Shown here: positions 33,081 to 44,950 of the stretch, in pieces
How positions within the stretch are numbered: position 1 is the first letter of the stretch
How the letters are laid out: each line of letters begins with the position of its first letter
Assembly (NCBI GenBank): GCA_005406025.1
Contig: BGZK01000735.1
Location: forward strand, 235,345-299,344
From: Eumeta japonica
Taxonomy: Eukaryota > Arthropoda > Insecta > Lepidoptera > Psychidae
DNA: 64,000 bases
Direction of reading: 5' to 3'
The notes under the pieces: generated by a model
The model's database searches: none
What the model was told of the DNA's origin: nothing
Seen by the model: the letters and a program-made list of their open reading frames with translations, nothing else
Translations under genes and position numbers: made by a program

Positions 33081-35270
33081 TAAGGAAAAAAAAATAAATC
33101 ACAATATTTATTTAACATTTAGGGTTTATACACTTATTGGAAGTTAAACGGTGGTATCGTTTCGCAAATCCAATAACAAGGAATATACTTTCTTGATCAG
33201 GAAATATCTTTACATAAGTCGGTGTATTTACCAAGAGAAACAAACCAGCCGTTTAATATTTTTTCCTTAGTTAAACCTAAACAATCGCGTTTGTCCTGGT
33301 CGAGTAACAAACATTTAAAACGCATACTTTAGTCATTTTCCGCCCCTCATAAACCTTAATCATTTTCCTTGTTAATCAAATGTGCTATTATAACTGTATT
33401 ATATGTTCCAAATGAATTTCCTTTTGGCTAGTGATGTCCCTTTGGCTAGCGATGTCCCTTTGTCAAAACATCTCGTCCGGCGATATTCCGTTCCAGATTA
33501 TTCCATTTTACATCGATTACTTTTGAAGATGTTTTAAGATACGAAGTAAGGTTTATACGCAGCGTTGTTTACGTGTGCTACAGATGTCGTTCTCCGTTAC
33601 AAAGCGCAACTTAAGTTAACAGATGGTGCATTTTCTGAGTACCATGCCGGAGTAAGAGAATTTATGCAGTTCCATAATACGATATAAGAATTATGTACTA
33701 GCGAATGCATAGTATATCCGATCGATACGTCGGTGGAGCGGTAGTGTCTAGGAGTTTGGAGACATTAATAAACACTGACGCGCCAACACCTGAGCGTTAA
33801 GTACATATTTAGTAAACTCGAAATCATCAATGCACAAGTAAATAGCCAGCAAAATGTGGTTATATTTCTACGACTGCAAAAAGTTACACAAGACAGACGA
33901 CTTGAGCTGGAAATGGGGACTAGTCGCAGCGGCGGGAGACTGCCTCCTCCGTCATTACTTTTTCGAGTTTGTGGGTATACGAGAATTGTTTATGAAAACT
34001 GAACGTTTATGATTGAAATATTAATAAGTACCTAGCTGTCATGGTGGTTGAAATTCGTGGCGTAGCTAGATGGTCAAGACCTGCTCCTTACCCGATGAGT
34101 GTGCGGACAGATCAATAAAATCAAATACTTGACTTCAAATACGAAAATCCCAGGCGTAAAATAAGGGTTACAGAATTGAAGAGCTGAAATTTATTACAAG
34201 CTGTCGTAGCCATAATTAGATTCTTTTTGGTTAATAGGTATAAAACGCAACAGTTAAGATTTAGAGTCTGTAGAGCTCTCGGATGGAGATCACATTGCGT
34301 TGTTGTGAGTTTTAAAGAGCTTACAATTTTTGAGGATGATAATTTCTGTTTACAAACTGCGTTGCAAATATTTAAAAAAAACATGTATTCAAATCGGTCG
34401 GGAAGTTATTATATCACAGACAGGTAGACAAATATTTATGTGTGTAGGTTAGTGAGAAAAAATTAATTACAGAAGAAAACTAAATTTTTGATTAATGTGG
34501 TGTGAGAGCGTCGGTGGCGACACCGGTCTAAGACGTCAATCAATATTGATATCCCGGACACAAATTGAAATTTGAAATAGCATAATATCTATGTAATGTA
34601 ACGTGACTTAATGTCAGTCAGTGAAATAATAAAATTTTTCTGTAAAAAAGTATATAAAATTAATACATTTGATTTTTGCACATAGTTGGAGTTTAGATAT
34701 TTTTGTTAATTATGGTTTTGTTGATTTCTTAGCCAAAAATAAGAAATAAGTTCTTACAGTTTCATCGTATCCGATGTCGGTTTTATAACTGTGTCACTTA
34801 TTCATAAATTCTAACGTAGGTATTTTATACAGCTAGGTATTTTATATGGACCGACATTCAATTATATAAAGAAGTTGAGAAAAAAAGGGGTGGCTTTGCA
34901 GACATAAAGTCTAAGGACAAAACCTAGCACATTACATTGCTCTTTGACTGGCATTTAAAAATGAATTAAAGTTGTGTAGATCTTTATCTGAAGTGTAGGT
35001 ATATTTTATTTATTTTGCAAAATCTGTTTGAAATTCATTTATATATTCATAATTTTTAGTTGTCAATAGTGACAATTTAATAACAGTTCCATATAAACAC
35101 ACGTGAATTTTAAGACAAGAGGTAACGATAATATAATTTAAACACATATTTGAGTCCATTTTATTTAGACTAAAATTATCAAATTTATGGGATGTGGTAC
35201 GACACCCGTTTGCTTTAATCTTGGTGCGATTGCCAATTTCACATAGCTTTGGTAGTCGGTGCGGGACCTA
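33081..35270. other. Non-coding stretch
   Basis: AT-rich; overlapping ORFs at 34121-34384 and 34227-34427 on opposite strands have no recognisable domain. Nothing else is supported. Confidence 0.5.
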
Positions 35271-35329
35271 GACGCGGAAGACGGACTCGCAGGTCAAAGA
35301 GGCACAACGTCCGCATTCAACATATGAAG

Positions 35330-35670
35330 CACTCATTGAATTCGCACCGAGAGGTGGGCGGGGTCCGGCAATCGACGAGCTAGCCGAGGCTGCGCCGGGC
35401 CCGGGCCGCGGTGAGTGCCGGCGCTGCTCCGCGCCCGACGCCGCGCCGCCGACACCCCGATATTATCACTAATTATATACGAATAAAGATGTATGAGAGA
35501 ATACAGCGCATGTTCTTCCGAGTACTAAAGGTGAGCTACAATAAATATTAAAAGCGGCAGACGGCCGGCGGCGGGGCGGGCGGGGCGGCACCGGGTGATT
35601 TATGTAGTGCATTAGCGCGCCGCGCCCGCGCCCCCCGCCCGCCTTCACGGCCGGCCACTCGAACACGGGA
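35330..35670. promoter_or_regulatory. CpG-rich double block, candidate regulatory element
   Basis: Two CpG-dense pieces (35340-35460 and 35560-35670) flank an AT-rich centre with CACTAATTATATACG (homeodomain-like TAATTA) at about 35467. The second piece includes GGTGATTTATGTAGTG. The 65-codon minus-strand ORF is compositional. Confidence 0.35.
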
Positions 35671-36329
35671 GCCCGCAGTAAAATTGTTACAATGCTTCGT
35701 AAACGTCCACGATGTTCACGTATTATGTTCTACTATTCGTTGTGAAATTTCGTTTTCAAAAACACGTCACATACGAGTGACGGGTCGCCGTTGAAGTAAC
35801 GCCCCGTTCTTCTTCGGTTAAATAGTTGTCTGCTCTCACTGTCGGTGACACAGGAAACTCTTTTAAATGCTTAATTTCATAAAACTATCAGCCTGTACAG
35901 TTAAACGGCGCTAACGGCGGAATCAGCAGTAAAGTAAACGATTGCGTCAAGTACCTTAGGTACATTATTAAGTGTTTATTTAAAATTGTACCTATGTGTT
36001 ATGTATTATATGTCAATCACCACAGTTATTCATAAATACTACTCAATTTTAATTATGTTAGGTATAACATTGGATTAAGTACTTGTAGATAGGTAAAAAG
36101 TTATATATAATAATCTAATGGAAATCTTTCAAAAAGTTCAAATTATTAAACCTATCTATGAAGGTAGTTTTACAAACGGAACACTTATAGTATGGGTTAG
36201 GTCACACCGTCCCCTCGCTCTAGCGCTGTCCGTCGTTTTCGTACGACGCCAAAAAGACTTGTATGAATTTCTAATCGCCCACTGCCGAGGCACACTCTCA
36301 CACCACTTCAGAGGTTTGGAGCTTAAGCC

Positions 36330-36540
36330 CCCGCGCGGGTGGGCGCCAACGGCCGGCGTCACCGCCGCGATCGCGATGACGACGCCCGGGCAGGGAGCTT
36401 CACGTGCTCTCCGAGGCACCGAGCGGGTAACGTAAGTTGACTCAAGTTATAAACTCATCGGTCAATTTGGCGGTGCACAGTAACGAACCCGGTGCCCAGT
36501 ACAAAAGCGACAGACTTAACCACCGAGCCACCACCGCTCC
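36330..36540 (-). repeat. tRNA-derived SINE, copy 1
   Basis: On the minus strand the head contains an A-box-like TGGCTCGGTGG and a B-box GGGTTCGTTACTG, spaced as in polymerase III promoters. They are followed by CCAAATTGACCGATG and the conserved body motif GTGCCTCGGAGAGCACGTGA. The body motif recurs at 40437-40456 and the head at 43160-43220. The ORF pair across it (36118-36435 plus, 36156-36419 minus) is not a gene. Confidence 0.65.
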
Positions 36541-36838
36541 ATTACATTTTTACAGTAATTTTTGATACAAGAAGGAAACAGGTGGGCCAAGTAGTGGCAT
36601 TTGCAAATCTTAAATCTTCGTTATTTTGTTACAAGTTATCGCGATAGCCTTGGAAACCGGAGCTAAAACGCCAAAGGACCCTGTCGAATCATTTTGGGAG
36701 ATATTTGGGAAAGACTACCCGTGGCACTTGCATGCTGCGGACTTGCAGGCCGACGCACTGAACAAGCTTTAGGACATTTCTATCGAAGTCTTAGATGTCC
36801 GCAAATTATCACAGCACTCGTTTTCGACAATATAATGC

Positions 36839-37012
36839 GATGTTGCTTATACGCAAAGCGTAGATATTATCGAGGGCTTGATAAGGCGTGAAAATCTGAA
36901 ACCGGCTTGCAAGAGAGCGTGCCCCTGCGCCGGACCAACCTGTAAGTCCTGTAAAGTAACACTATGCCACTCAAGGTGTAAAAGGCCGGACCTGCAAAAT
37001 AAAAGGGTGTGA
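36839..37012 (+). pseudogene. Cys-rich C-terminal fragment of an unrecognised ORF
   Basis: One frame reads DVAYTQSVDIIEGLIRREN then LKPACKRACPCAG, PTCKSCKVTLCHSRCKRPD and LQNKRV before a stop. Seven Cys are spaced CX3CXCX4CX2CX5CX3C, like a compact metal-binding tail. Just upstream other frames show coding-like pieces (ETGAKTPKDPVESFWEIFG from about 36655). I cannot name the family; Cys-rich tails of this kind occur in transposases such as piggyBac-like ones, but the catalytic part is not recognisable. It is broken by a stop just upstream and by frame changes. Confidence 0.45.
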
Positions 37013-37784
37013 CGCAAAATGTGAACTTTAGGTCCAGGTTATAAACCATACTTTATCTACACATACAGATACTGAGTGAAGATCGTAATATATGCAACTA
37101 TCAATAGGTTATTGGGATTTTTTCTGTTGACCTCTGTGCCTATTCCGTATTGGCAACAACCGACAGACCTGAACTAATATGTTAACTTATAGTTGAAACT
37201 TTGGTATTTAGTAATTTAATATTTTGCTTCATCACAAGAAATTCGTCTTTAAGAGTGGTCACTGAATATTCTCTCATTGTACAGTCATTGCAAATATTTT
37301 TTGCTTACTCATCACCAATTAGTATTATTAACATAAAATATGTCTAAACTAAAACAATCGTCCTTTCGGTTTTAGGCGAATATCATTTTTAAAAGGGATT
37401 CATGGCGTCGGATGAGCTAGGAGTGATTTATTTAAGCGATTTTTAAACACCTTCAAAATTGAATTAAATTGTCAATTGACAAACTCGTTATCACAGAAAG
37501 ATTATATAATATAAATAATTAATATTATTTGAAATTAATTTTATTTTGGAAATATAAAATGAATAATTTTGTAGCAGTTGCAATTATGGTTTAATTGCAA
37601 TGTAGCAGGGCTATAAAGATCAAGATGGAAAAAATAAGGTTATAATGATTAGATGATTATTTGTTTTTAGTTAAAAGTTAAATTGTTACAAAATAGTAAT
37701 GACGCGAGTTTGCGCGTTTTAATTTTGCACCGCAATCGAGATGAGGATGAGCTGCTCAAAGACTAATTAAATTTATTTGTCAAC

Positions 37785-38080
37785 AGAAACACGACGGCGA
37801 GCGCCGGCCGCAGAGCCGACCTAGGCCAAGGGCCGGCGCGCGCGCCTATACATAGGCGCACTCAAGAGCGGCCCGTCTGGTTCTCGTCGCGCGGCCGCAT
37901 TAGCGCACTCGAGCGCCGGGCGCCGGCGCCGGCGCGCCCCGGACCGTATCGATCTCGGGCTGAGATCACGCACGATAACTGTATCTGGCTAAGCTCATAA
38001 AAACCGATCGAGCGCGAATGGGATTCGGTACCGAGGGCGCTTCGGGCAACGACGTCAGCGTGCGCCGGCCCAGGGGCGAT
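37785..38080. promoter_or_regulatory. CpG-rich block, candidate regulatory element
   Basis: A dense CpG block (GCGCCGGGCGCCGGCGCCGG region at 37910-37940) with CGCATTAGCGC and CACGATAACTG (GATAA core), then CTCATAAAAACCG (Hox/Cdx-like). No ORF of note. Confidence 0.35.
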
Positions 38081-38639
38081 GGCATGATATGCCCTATATG
38101 CAATGAGTACATTAAAGGCAACGAAACAGACGATCCGATTACTTAAGTGAAATACTTCTATAAGAAAATTTCTTATAATACCCCTTTTATATTAATAAAT
38201 CTGTAGGACAGACGCATAAATCACAACCGAGTGGAGCAAAATATAATTTATGGCAATAAGGGAATTTACGAGACGAGGGGTTATTTTGTGCCGATTAAAA
38301 GTACTCATGGTCAGACCGAAGTGAACGACGACACTGTCCAGCCCACGGGACCCTTGCGAGACTGACGCAACGGCACCAGACGCGCCCCCGGGCTCGTTGT
38401 AACAGGCGTACATTTATTGAATGATCACGAACAACCACACACGTACCGAGTTTTATCTTATCACAGTGAAAACGTGACATTACGGTTTTAGGAGCACGCG
38501 CTGGCGTGTAACGTGAGGTGCGACGCGAGTCTGGCACTAAAAGGATTAACCAAAACTGCGAACACACAATATGTGGAATGTCTAACACTTCGACGATTTC
38601 TATTTTAATTTAATGTCGTTTGATGAAGATAAAAAGTAA

Positions 38640-39100
38640 AATTTTCTTTATATCGGGGCGAGGCGATCGCCGTCCGCTACCTGTGTCGTTAGACGGCACA
38701 TCGAAGCGATGCTGAGTAAAAACCATCCCATAATAGCTTTTACAATTTTTCTTAAAAAAAAAGCAAGATCTATTTCCTACTTTTCATGTCGGACTCCTAC
38801 AGAAACCGATCGTAATTTTTTTAGTCGATTCCATAAGCGAACGATAAGTCGAAAGCGACCCGTCACTCGGGAAGAAGGCCGCGCCGTCAGCCGCGTGTTC
38901 ACACGAAATTTTTACTGTTCATGTTTTTTGTGTCGCATAACGGCATACTTGACTTAATTTATGTCGGCCGAAACGCATACAGGGCTCGAGATGCGCCCGG
39001 CCACTTACACTCGCATGACACCCGACAAAAAAACAAGCGCGGGCGGCCTCGTCCCTCCGCCCCCCAACCCCCGGCCCGCCCGCCCGCCGCGCTTGCTCCA
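38640..39100. promoter_or_regulatory. CpG-rich block, candidate regulatory element
   Basis: Alternating CpG-rich pieces, with GGCGATCGCC at 38663, a CTACCTGTG E-box-like site, ATTCCATAAGCGAACGATAAG (GATAAG) near 38830-38850, and a C-rich run at 39050-39090. The opposing ORFs here (38709-38957, 38919-39107, 38921-39175) are compositional. Confidence 0.35.
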
Positions 39101-39179
39101 AGATCATCTACTTTAGTACTTTGCCTATGTGAAATATCGACTGCGAAATTAAAGAGGTTAGTTCTGTGGGTTTAATTGA

Positions 39180-40319
39180 CTTCGAAAAGAGTCTCACGGG
39201 TAAGACGGCGGCGCCTGCCTTTCGGAAATTTGTTTATATCAGAATTGTAAAGAGCGACCTATATACATATATATACCTCGATATCTCTATAAAAAGTTCC
39301 TTCAAAATCGATCTGGAGATTTGAAGTACTAGAAAATTATTTGTACTATAAATATGCCGTTGGACCGTCGTCTTTTAAAAACTAATATAAGCATTGTTTA
39401 GCAGTGTCGTGGTAGAAATTTGTAGGTCTTAAGTGGATATAGGTTTTATAACAATGTGTCAAAATTAATAGGAAATATTTCATTATGTGACGTATTACTT
39501 GATAAGACAAATGTGGGGCACGCAAATCGCAATATCGGAATTAGCATATTAGCGGCGACAACATTCAAAGCAAGTTTTTTTTACTTTTCCTAGGGGAGTG
39601 TTACTTTGCAAGAAAACCTTAGTGGATGTCATTAAGTTATTTCAAAAAATAAATAATTTACAATGACAACTGTTTTTTTATGTAACTAGGTGTATAAAGC
39701 AAGGTAAAGCGGACATAAAACTGTATAAAGTGCGTGTCGACGTTTCCCCGCGTCCCTACTCACTAGCTTTGTGATTGCGATTTATAGCGAAAAAAATTGT
39801 TTGAATGGTAACACGAACGAGAAAAAAATTAAAATTAACGATACGCTCATTCTGATTTTAATATTAAAGTCCGTATACTAAATTCACTAACAGACATTAT
39901 GAAAATGTGTTTGGATAATAAGCAAGAAAAATAATGCAATGAGAACTACAAAAAATTGATTGTTTTCATTTTTAGTTAAGAAAAATAAATTATTTGGAAA
40001 TCAATTTACGTATTTTTAAATATCATAGCTATGCCATACGCGGTGTTCATAATTTGTTCATACAATGTTCAAACTAATTCTATACTAAAACCGACTCATC
40101 ACGTATGCTCATGATATTATTAATTTTTGTTATTTAATATAACTGTTAAAGTTGATTATTTTATTTTATATCAATTGATTATTTTTCCACTGTAGTCCTG
40201 AATCTCTCTGTATACGATTATATTCCTTGAAATGGCTTTCCAATTTGAACTCTATTCGAGTACAATCACCATTTCGTTAATTTGATTATATAAATTGTAA
40301 AAATATATTTGTAGTGCTC
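39180..40319. other. Non-coding stretch
   Basis: AT-rich; I see no repeat or gene that I can support. Confidence 0.5.
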
Positions 40320-40520
40320 AATTCTTATTAAGAGCGCTACCACTCAACCCAACGGACCGGCAGGTACTGGGTCCCTGGTCACGGGCGTATTGACGGATCA
40401 GTTTTCAACGTACGTTAATTTGAGGCGCACGCTGCGTGCCTCGGAGAGCACGTGAGCTGTCGGCCTTCGACGTCGTCACCTCGCCGGCGAGAGCGGCCGT
40501 CAGCCGCCAAGTCGCACGGA
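40320..40520 (+). repeat. SINE-related repeat, copy 2
   Basis: It contains GTGCCTCGGAGAGCACGTGA at 40437-40456, identical to the motif of the copy at 36330-36540. Upstream is a degenerate head (GGTACTGGGTCCCTGGTCACGGGC, then ATTGACGGATCAG) that aligns with the head of that copy. The 68-codon ORF over it is incidental. Confidence 0.6.
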
Positions 40521-40809
40521 CTGCCGCGGGGGCAACAAGTTTAATTTCTTTTGTGTTTTACGAACTCATTTATACGAGTGCTTTGCTCGATTCGTCCCTA
40601 CATTACACAGTATCATACATTTCAGATACATATTTTATATAATCCCTTGATTAATAGGTACTATGAAAATGTTTGTACCTATAAATTATAAAAATTGGCC
40701 AAATAAAAGATAATTGTAAATTGATATAATTTCAAAGTAATTCGTTTCGAATCACTTTTAGAAAACGATTTAAACGTTGGATATATCAATTCAAAAAGCA
40801 ACAACAGTA

Positions 40810-41060
40810 ACCTGCTTCCCGTCGGGTATCAGCGGGTGCGCTTTGGCGCGGCCCTCGAGGTGCGACGGCGATCAAATAATAGGGCGGCGCGCGGGGCGGT
40901 CGGGGGCGGGCCGGCCTTAGGCGTATCTACAAATCTTTCGTTATCGGGGCTAATGGCCCATTCGGTAATAGAGCAAAAACCGGCGCGTGCGAGCGTCATC
41001 TGCCGCGCGCGATTAGATAACGCCGAAACACCGCCCGCGCCGCCTGCGCCGCCCCCGACC
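40810..41060. promoter_or_regulatory. CpG-rich block with GATA and homeodomain cores
   Basis: Two CpG blocks surround CAAATCTTTCGTTATCGGGG, GGCTAATGGCCC and GGTAATAGAG; further right lies GCGATTAGATAACGCC, combining TAAT-type and GATAA cores (41010-41025). The composition is like the other islands of this region and unlike a coding exon. Confidence 0.4.
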
Positions 41061-41730
41061 CGCTAATCGCTATGAATCTAAGGAATTAATCTTCTGTTGA
41101 TTAATATTAATACTTCTACCCTTATTATAGAAAATAACGAAAATACTCATTATTTATTTCATTAATACGAACGCGCTCGGTGTTAAACTTAATGTTCACC
41201 AAAAGTTGTATACCCATTTGTACACAAACAACATAGCTAGCGAAATTGCTAAATGGAAAGAAATCGTGTGTCGTGTGGTCATCGCCTAGAGACAGCAAAG
41301 CATCGGATTAGTGTAAAAATGCTTGTTGACGGACTTAAAATTCTATACAATGAAATAAAACATTTGTTTTGTACATTAATTTTTACATTTTGGCGATTAA
41401 ATAATATAAAGTACACAGCTGTTCACTGGGGTTACGCTCGCGCGTGTGCCGCACACGCCCCCTGGTGTCGCGAATGTAGACAGATACTTTTTTATTGTAC
41501 TTTCTCTTCTTGTTATAAGTCAATTTAAAAAATCTTAAGACTAAAACGCAACGCCAAAAATGCAAACGCAACAAAGAATAACTGTATACGAACTTTTCGA
41601 GATCAGAATTTTGACGGACAAGCTGATTAGTTTGATGAAGATGTCGATATAAACCGGCATATCGATCGCTTTTGATACACAATCGAGTCTTTTGATTTCC
41701 GTGATAGAATCTATCGATGATTGGTTGAGT

Positions 41731-41787
41731 CCTATATGCACAGATAATGCACAAATTTTTAATTTGTGCCTCATCTGTGCATGTAGG
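41731..41787. repeat. 57-bp imperfect palindrome
   Basis: The left arm CCTATATGCACAGATAATGC... (41731-41758) pairs with the right arm ending CATCTGTGCATGTAGG (41760-41787) over about 28 bases with three mismatches and almost no loop. Origin unknown. Confidence 0.75.
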
Positions 41788-43149
41788 ATTTATTTTTTAT
41801 CACATAAAGGTTATTTAAAGAAGTCTAGTTAATTAAAAACTGCTGATGTTTACTTTAATAGTTCGGTTGATATAATCATTTTATGGGATTAAAAATTACG
41901 TAATACAAAATATTTATAACAGGGAGCCAATAACGTATTTACATGACATGAGACAGTATGGATGAGGGGAGGCGATAAATAAGTACGGAAAACGCGTTAC
42001 TCGGTTTATGGGTAGCCCCATGCTTGTGACTGTATTTAAGTACAAAACGATTGCAAGCAACCTCTGTCGTTTAATTTGATGAGTAAGGTTTTGGTTCACA
42101 CATCGAAGGAACCCTTATTGCATGCTATCTGCAAATGTAAGATGTAAACTTAATGATTACAATGTTGTAGTAAAAGCACATTAACAACCCACAAGGCTTG
42201 TAAAGCACTTGTTTTACTCTCGATAAGACGACAATTTAAAGACCTTAATTAAGAATCCACTGTCGTGATCTGCATTTTCGCTGAAGGTTTATGTACATAC
42301 TCTGAATATTACCCTTCACTTATACGAGCTGAGTATTAACGATAGTAGTGGCTTGTGCCGGAAAAAGTGCAAAGAACAAATAATATGTCTCCGGATTGAA
42401 AATGAAAAAAAGATTGTACACTTGAATTTGATACATGCGTATCGATAAGCATGTTTCATAATTACATATCGTTGTAAAAACTCATTTTAAATTCACTGTG
42501 TTTTTAACCATAAAGAACTTAATCTTTTCTAAAAGAAATCAATTCAACGCAAAAAAATTGATTTAAAGTTTATACTGTATAAGACTTGTCGTCTATAATA
42601 TAATTTTGCCGATATTTTTAAAACTATGAAATGATTTGTCAGGGACGAACGTCTAAAATGTAACAGCGCGACCGCGAGTACGCGCGCGTGGCGCTCGCTC
42701 AGGGCGGGACTGGGCATTATTAATGTTTGGTTTCCATTCATTCAGCTATATACAGCTGTGGAAACTTTTGTGTCCGGACAAAAATGGCGCCGGGCCGCAA
42801 TTATTAGGAAAGCGGAAATAAGAACAGCAGGGCTGGACAAGTGGCTTTCATGAAAAGGTACGTTAAATAGGAAGCTGGATATACGGGAATGACGTTAGCT
42901 ATCGAAACATTAAACGTCAGCTGGCGTCAATGCCATATATTTAGCATTATTTTTAACAAGTATTTACGGTAATAGACAGTCACTGTCTAGCCCTGCCGGA
43001 ACGATTCTATGCTATAAATACGCCCACGCGTCCGAAGTAGGAGTAGCAGGTCTAAAGTACACGGCAACCTCTCCTCAGTTGTGAGAAATGAATGAGAATT
43101 GAAAATTAAGTAACCTGAACTTATTGCTGAGGCTGACTTTATTAAAGAG
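41788..43149. other. Non-coding stretch
   Basis: AT-rich with a small GC patch at 42660-42710. No gene is supported. Confidence 0.5.
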
Positions 43150-43230
43150 CGGTAGACCGTATTGGCTCAGTGGTAGCCCTCGAACTAGAAAGCGCCGGGC
43201 TCAATACTGATCACTGGCGAATTGACCAGT
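43150..43230 (+). repeat. tRNA-derived SINE head, copy 3
   Basis: TTGGCTCAGTGGTAG (A-box) and CCGGGCTCAATACTG (B-box) followed by CACTGGCGAATTGACCAGTG align with the head of the copy at 36330-36540. The rest of the body is not clear. Confidence 0.6.
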
Positions 43231-43589
43231 GATATGATAAAAGTTGTGGGAGGGTAATTATGTTTTAGCAGTGGGATGATTTAAAAATGTTAGACATGTC
43301 ACAGGTATAGGCTTAAATTTTTTTAAAAGTACAAAACATAATTCCTGTAGTGTAGGGATCCGGAAAAGGACTATAACACGAATATAAAAAATATCTGAAA
43401 ATTGTATGAAGTGGAAATTTTACTATATACGTTAAGCGTGTAGCACACAGCACATCATAGCACACAAATAATAACTTCAGCATGGGCGCACATTGCTCCG
43501 CCTTTTAAAAATACACTTCGCAGTGTTACATGCGCAAATATATTATTACATGAGTCATTATAAAAGTCCTTAAAAAATTAAAAACTGAG

Positions 43590-44640
43590 CAAACTAGCAG
43601 GTTAATATTGTTATTGTTGTTTTTCAAAATAGCGTTCGTTGAAACTGATACGTCGTTGGATGCAAATACTGAGAGAAACACTTTGGCTACTCGCACTTAG
43701 AGTTCGCTTCAACAGCTCTTTCATATGCAGCCACTGCTTCCTCGGCGTCCGTATATCATCTCTTTCCTCTTAGTTTTTCTTTTATTTTAGTAAATAATTA
43801 AAAATAGCCAGGTACGAGGTCGGAATTGCAAGGCTGATTAGCCAGTATTTCTATACTTAACTTCCTCAAATAGTTAGACGTTGTCCTGGCGGTGTGTGGT
43901 GAGTCGTTGTCATGATGAAGGAGAATCTCAATGTAAGGTTGCTTTTCCAAAACTTTTTCCAAAACAATAGGTAAACAATTGTTATATACCAGTCTGCAGT
44001 GACTGTCTTCTAATCTTTTAGAACAATTGTTGCATAATGACCTGACATTCGGAAGAGAGGCTACCGTCTTTTTTCCGATGCTTCGACCTCGTTTTACTTT
44101 AGTAGGCAACTCCTCGAAGGAAAACACTCACTGAGCAGACTGTCTTAAAGTATCAGGATTGTAACAGTAAATGCAGTTTCTATAACTATATCGTATAGAG
44201 CGTTTTAGTCATCCCCAGCAAATCTTTGCATAATTTCGCGGCACCAATCAATACGACGGAGTTTTTGAGCTTTGGTCAAATCATGAGGTATCTACCGAGT
44301 ATAAAGCTTTCTCACCGCTAAATGTTCAAGAAGGGTTTCGTGCTTTTGACTCATACTTATGCTTAAGCTTGTTCGAATCTGCTAATCGGCCACTCTTGTC
44401 GGTCTGTATCATGAGCCGCCCAGCAATGATGTCTTCGGTCGTCGCCGTAGGACGTCCCTCACGCACGTTTTGACTGACGCAAATTAATGCGACCACGTTC
44501 GAACTCATTAAATCGGTTAAAACAGTGCCAAGGAATGGAGCTTCGCCATTAAGGGGAAACCAAAGTCTGTTACAACTTTCTTTTTCCTTAAATGACATTG
44601 AAAGTCATACAAAATCATCGCACGAAAATTCTTTCACATT
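43590..44640 (-). mobile_element. mariner element, family 2, copy 2 (degenerate)
   Basis: Colinear with the copy at 32030-33080. The minus-strand frame at 44326-44598 gives NVREGRPTATTEDIIAGRLM and IQTDKSGRL; the frame at 43798-44127 gives ELPTKVKRGRSIGKK, then NNCLPIVLEKV, then the second-Asp motif ILLHHDN (Asp at residue 73 of that piece). The third catalytic position, 35 residues later, is Tyr instead of Asp (DLVPGYF for DLAPxDF). Together with frameshifts this makes the enzyme inactive. Confidence 0.85.
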
Positions 44641-44879
44641 AATTATGTTGCCGTTAGACAAACAATTTTACTTTTGTCGCTAATTTATAAAAATAAATGA
44701 TGAAAGAATGCAATATAAATAATAAGGTTGGTAGATTTTCATTTAAAATCTTTTAAAATTTAAATATGTTCTTTCGTATTTTACAATTTCTAAGTGGCCG
44801 GTTTTAAAAATTTTAACTATCGCCTACCTACTTAATCGATTGGTTATAGGACACTCGAAATTGTGAACGTGCAGAGAAT

Positions 44880-44950
44880 TGATTGAATATAAATTATGAT
44901 GGAGTACATTCTATGTACACGCGAGCGAAGCTGCAGGATAAAAGCAAGTC
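44880..44950 (+). repeat. RTE-like LINE tail
   Basis: ATGATGGAGTACATTCTATG followed by TACACGCGAGCGAAGC resembles, in the opposite orientation, the segment at 4741-4800. It is a short fragment only; the 61-codon ORF starting here is incidental. Confidence 0.4.
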
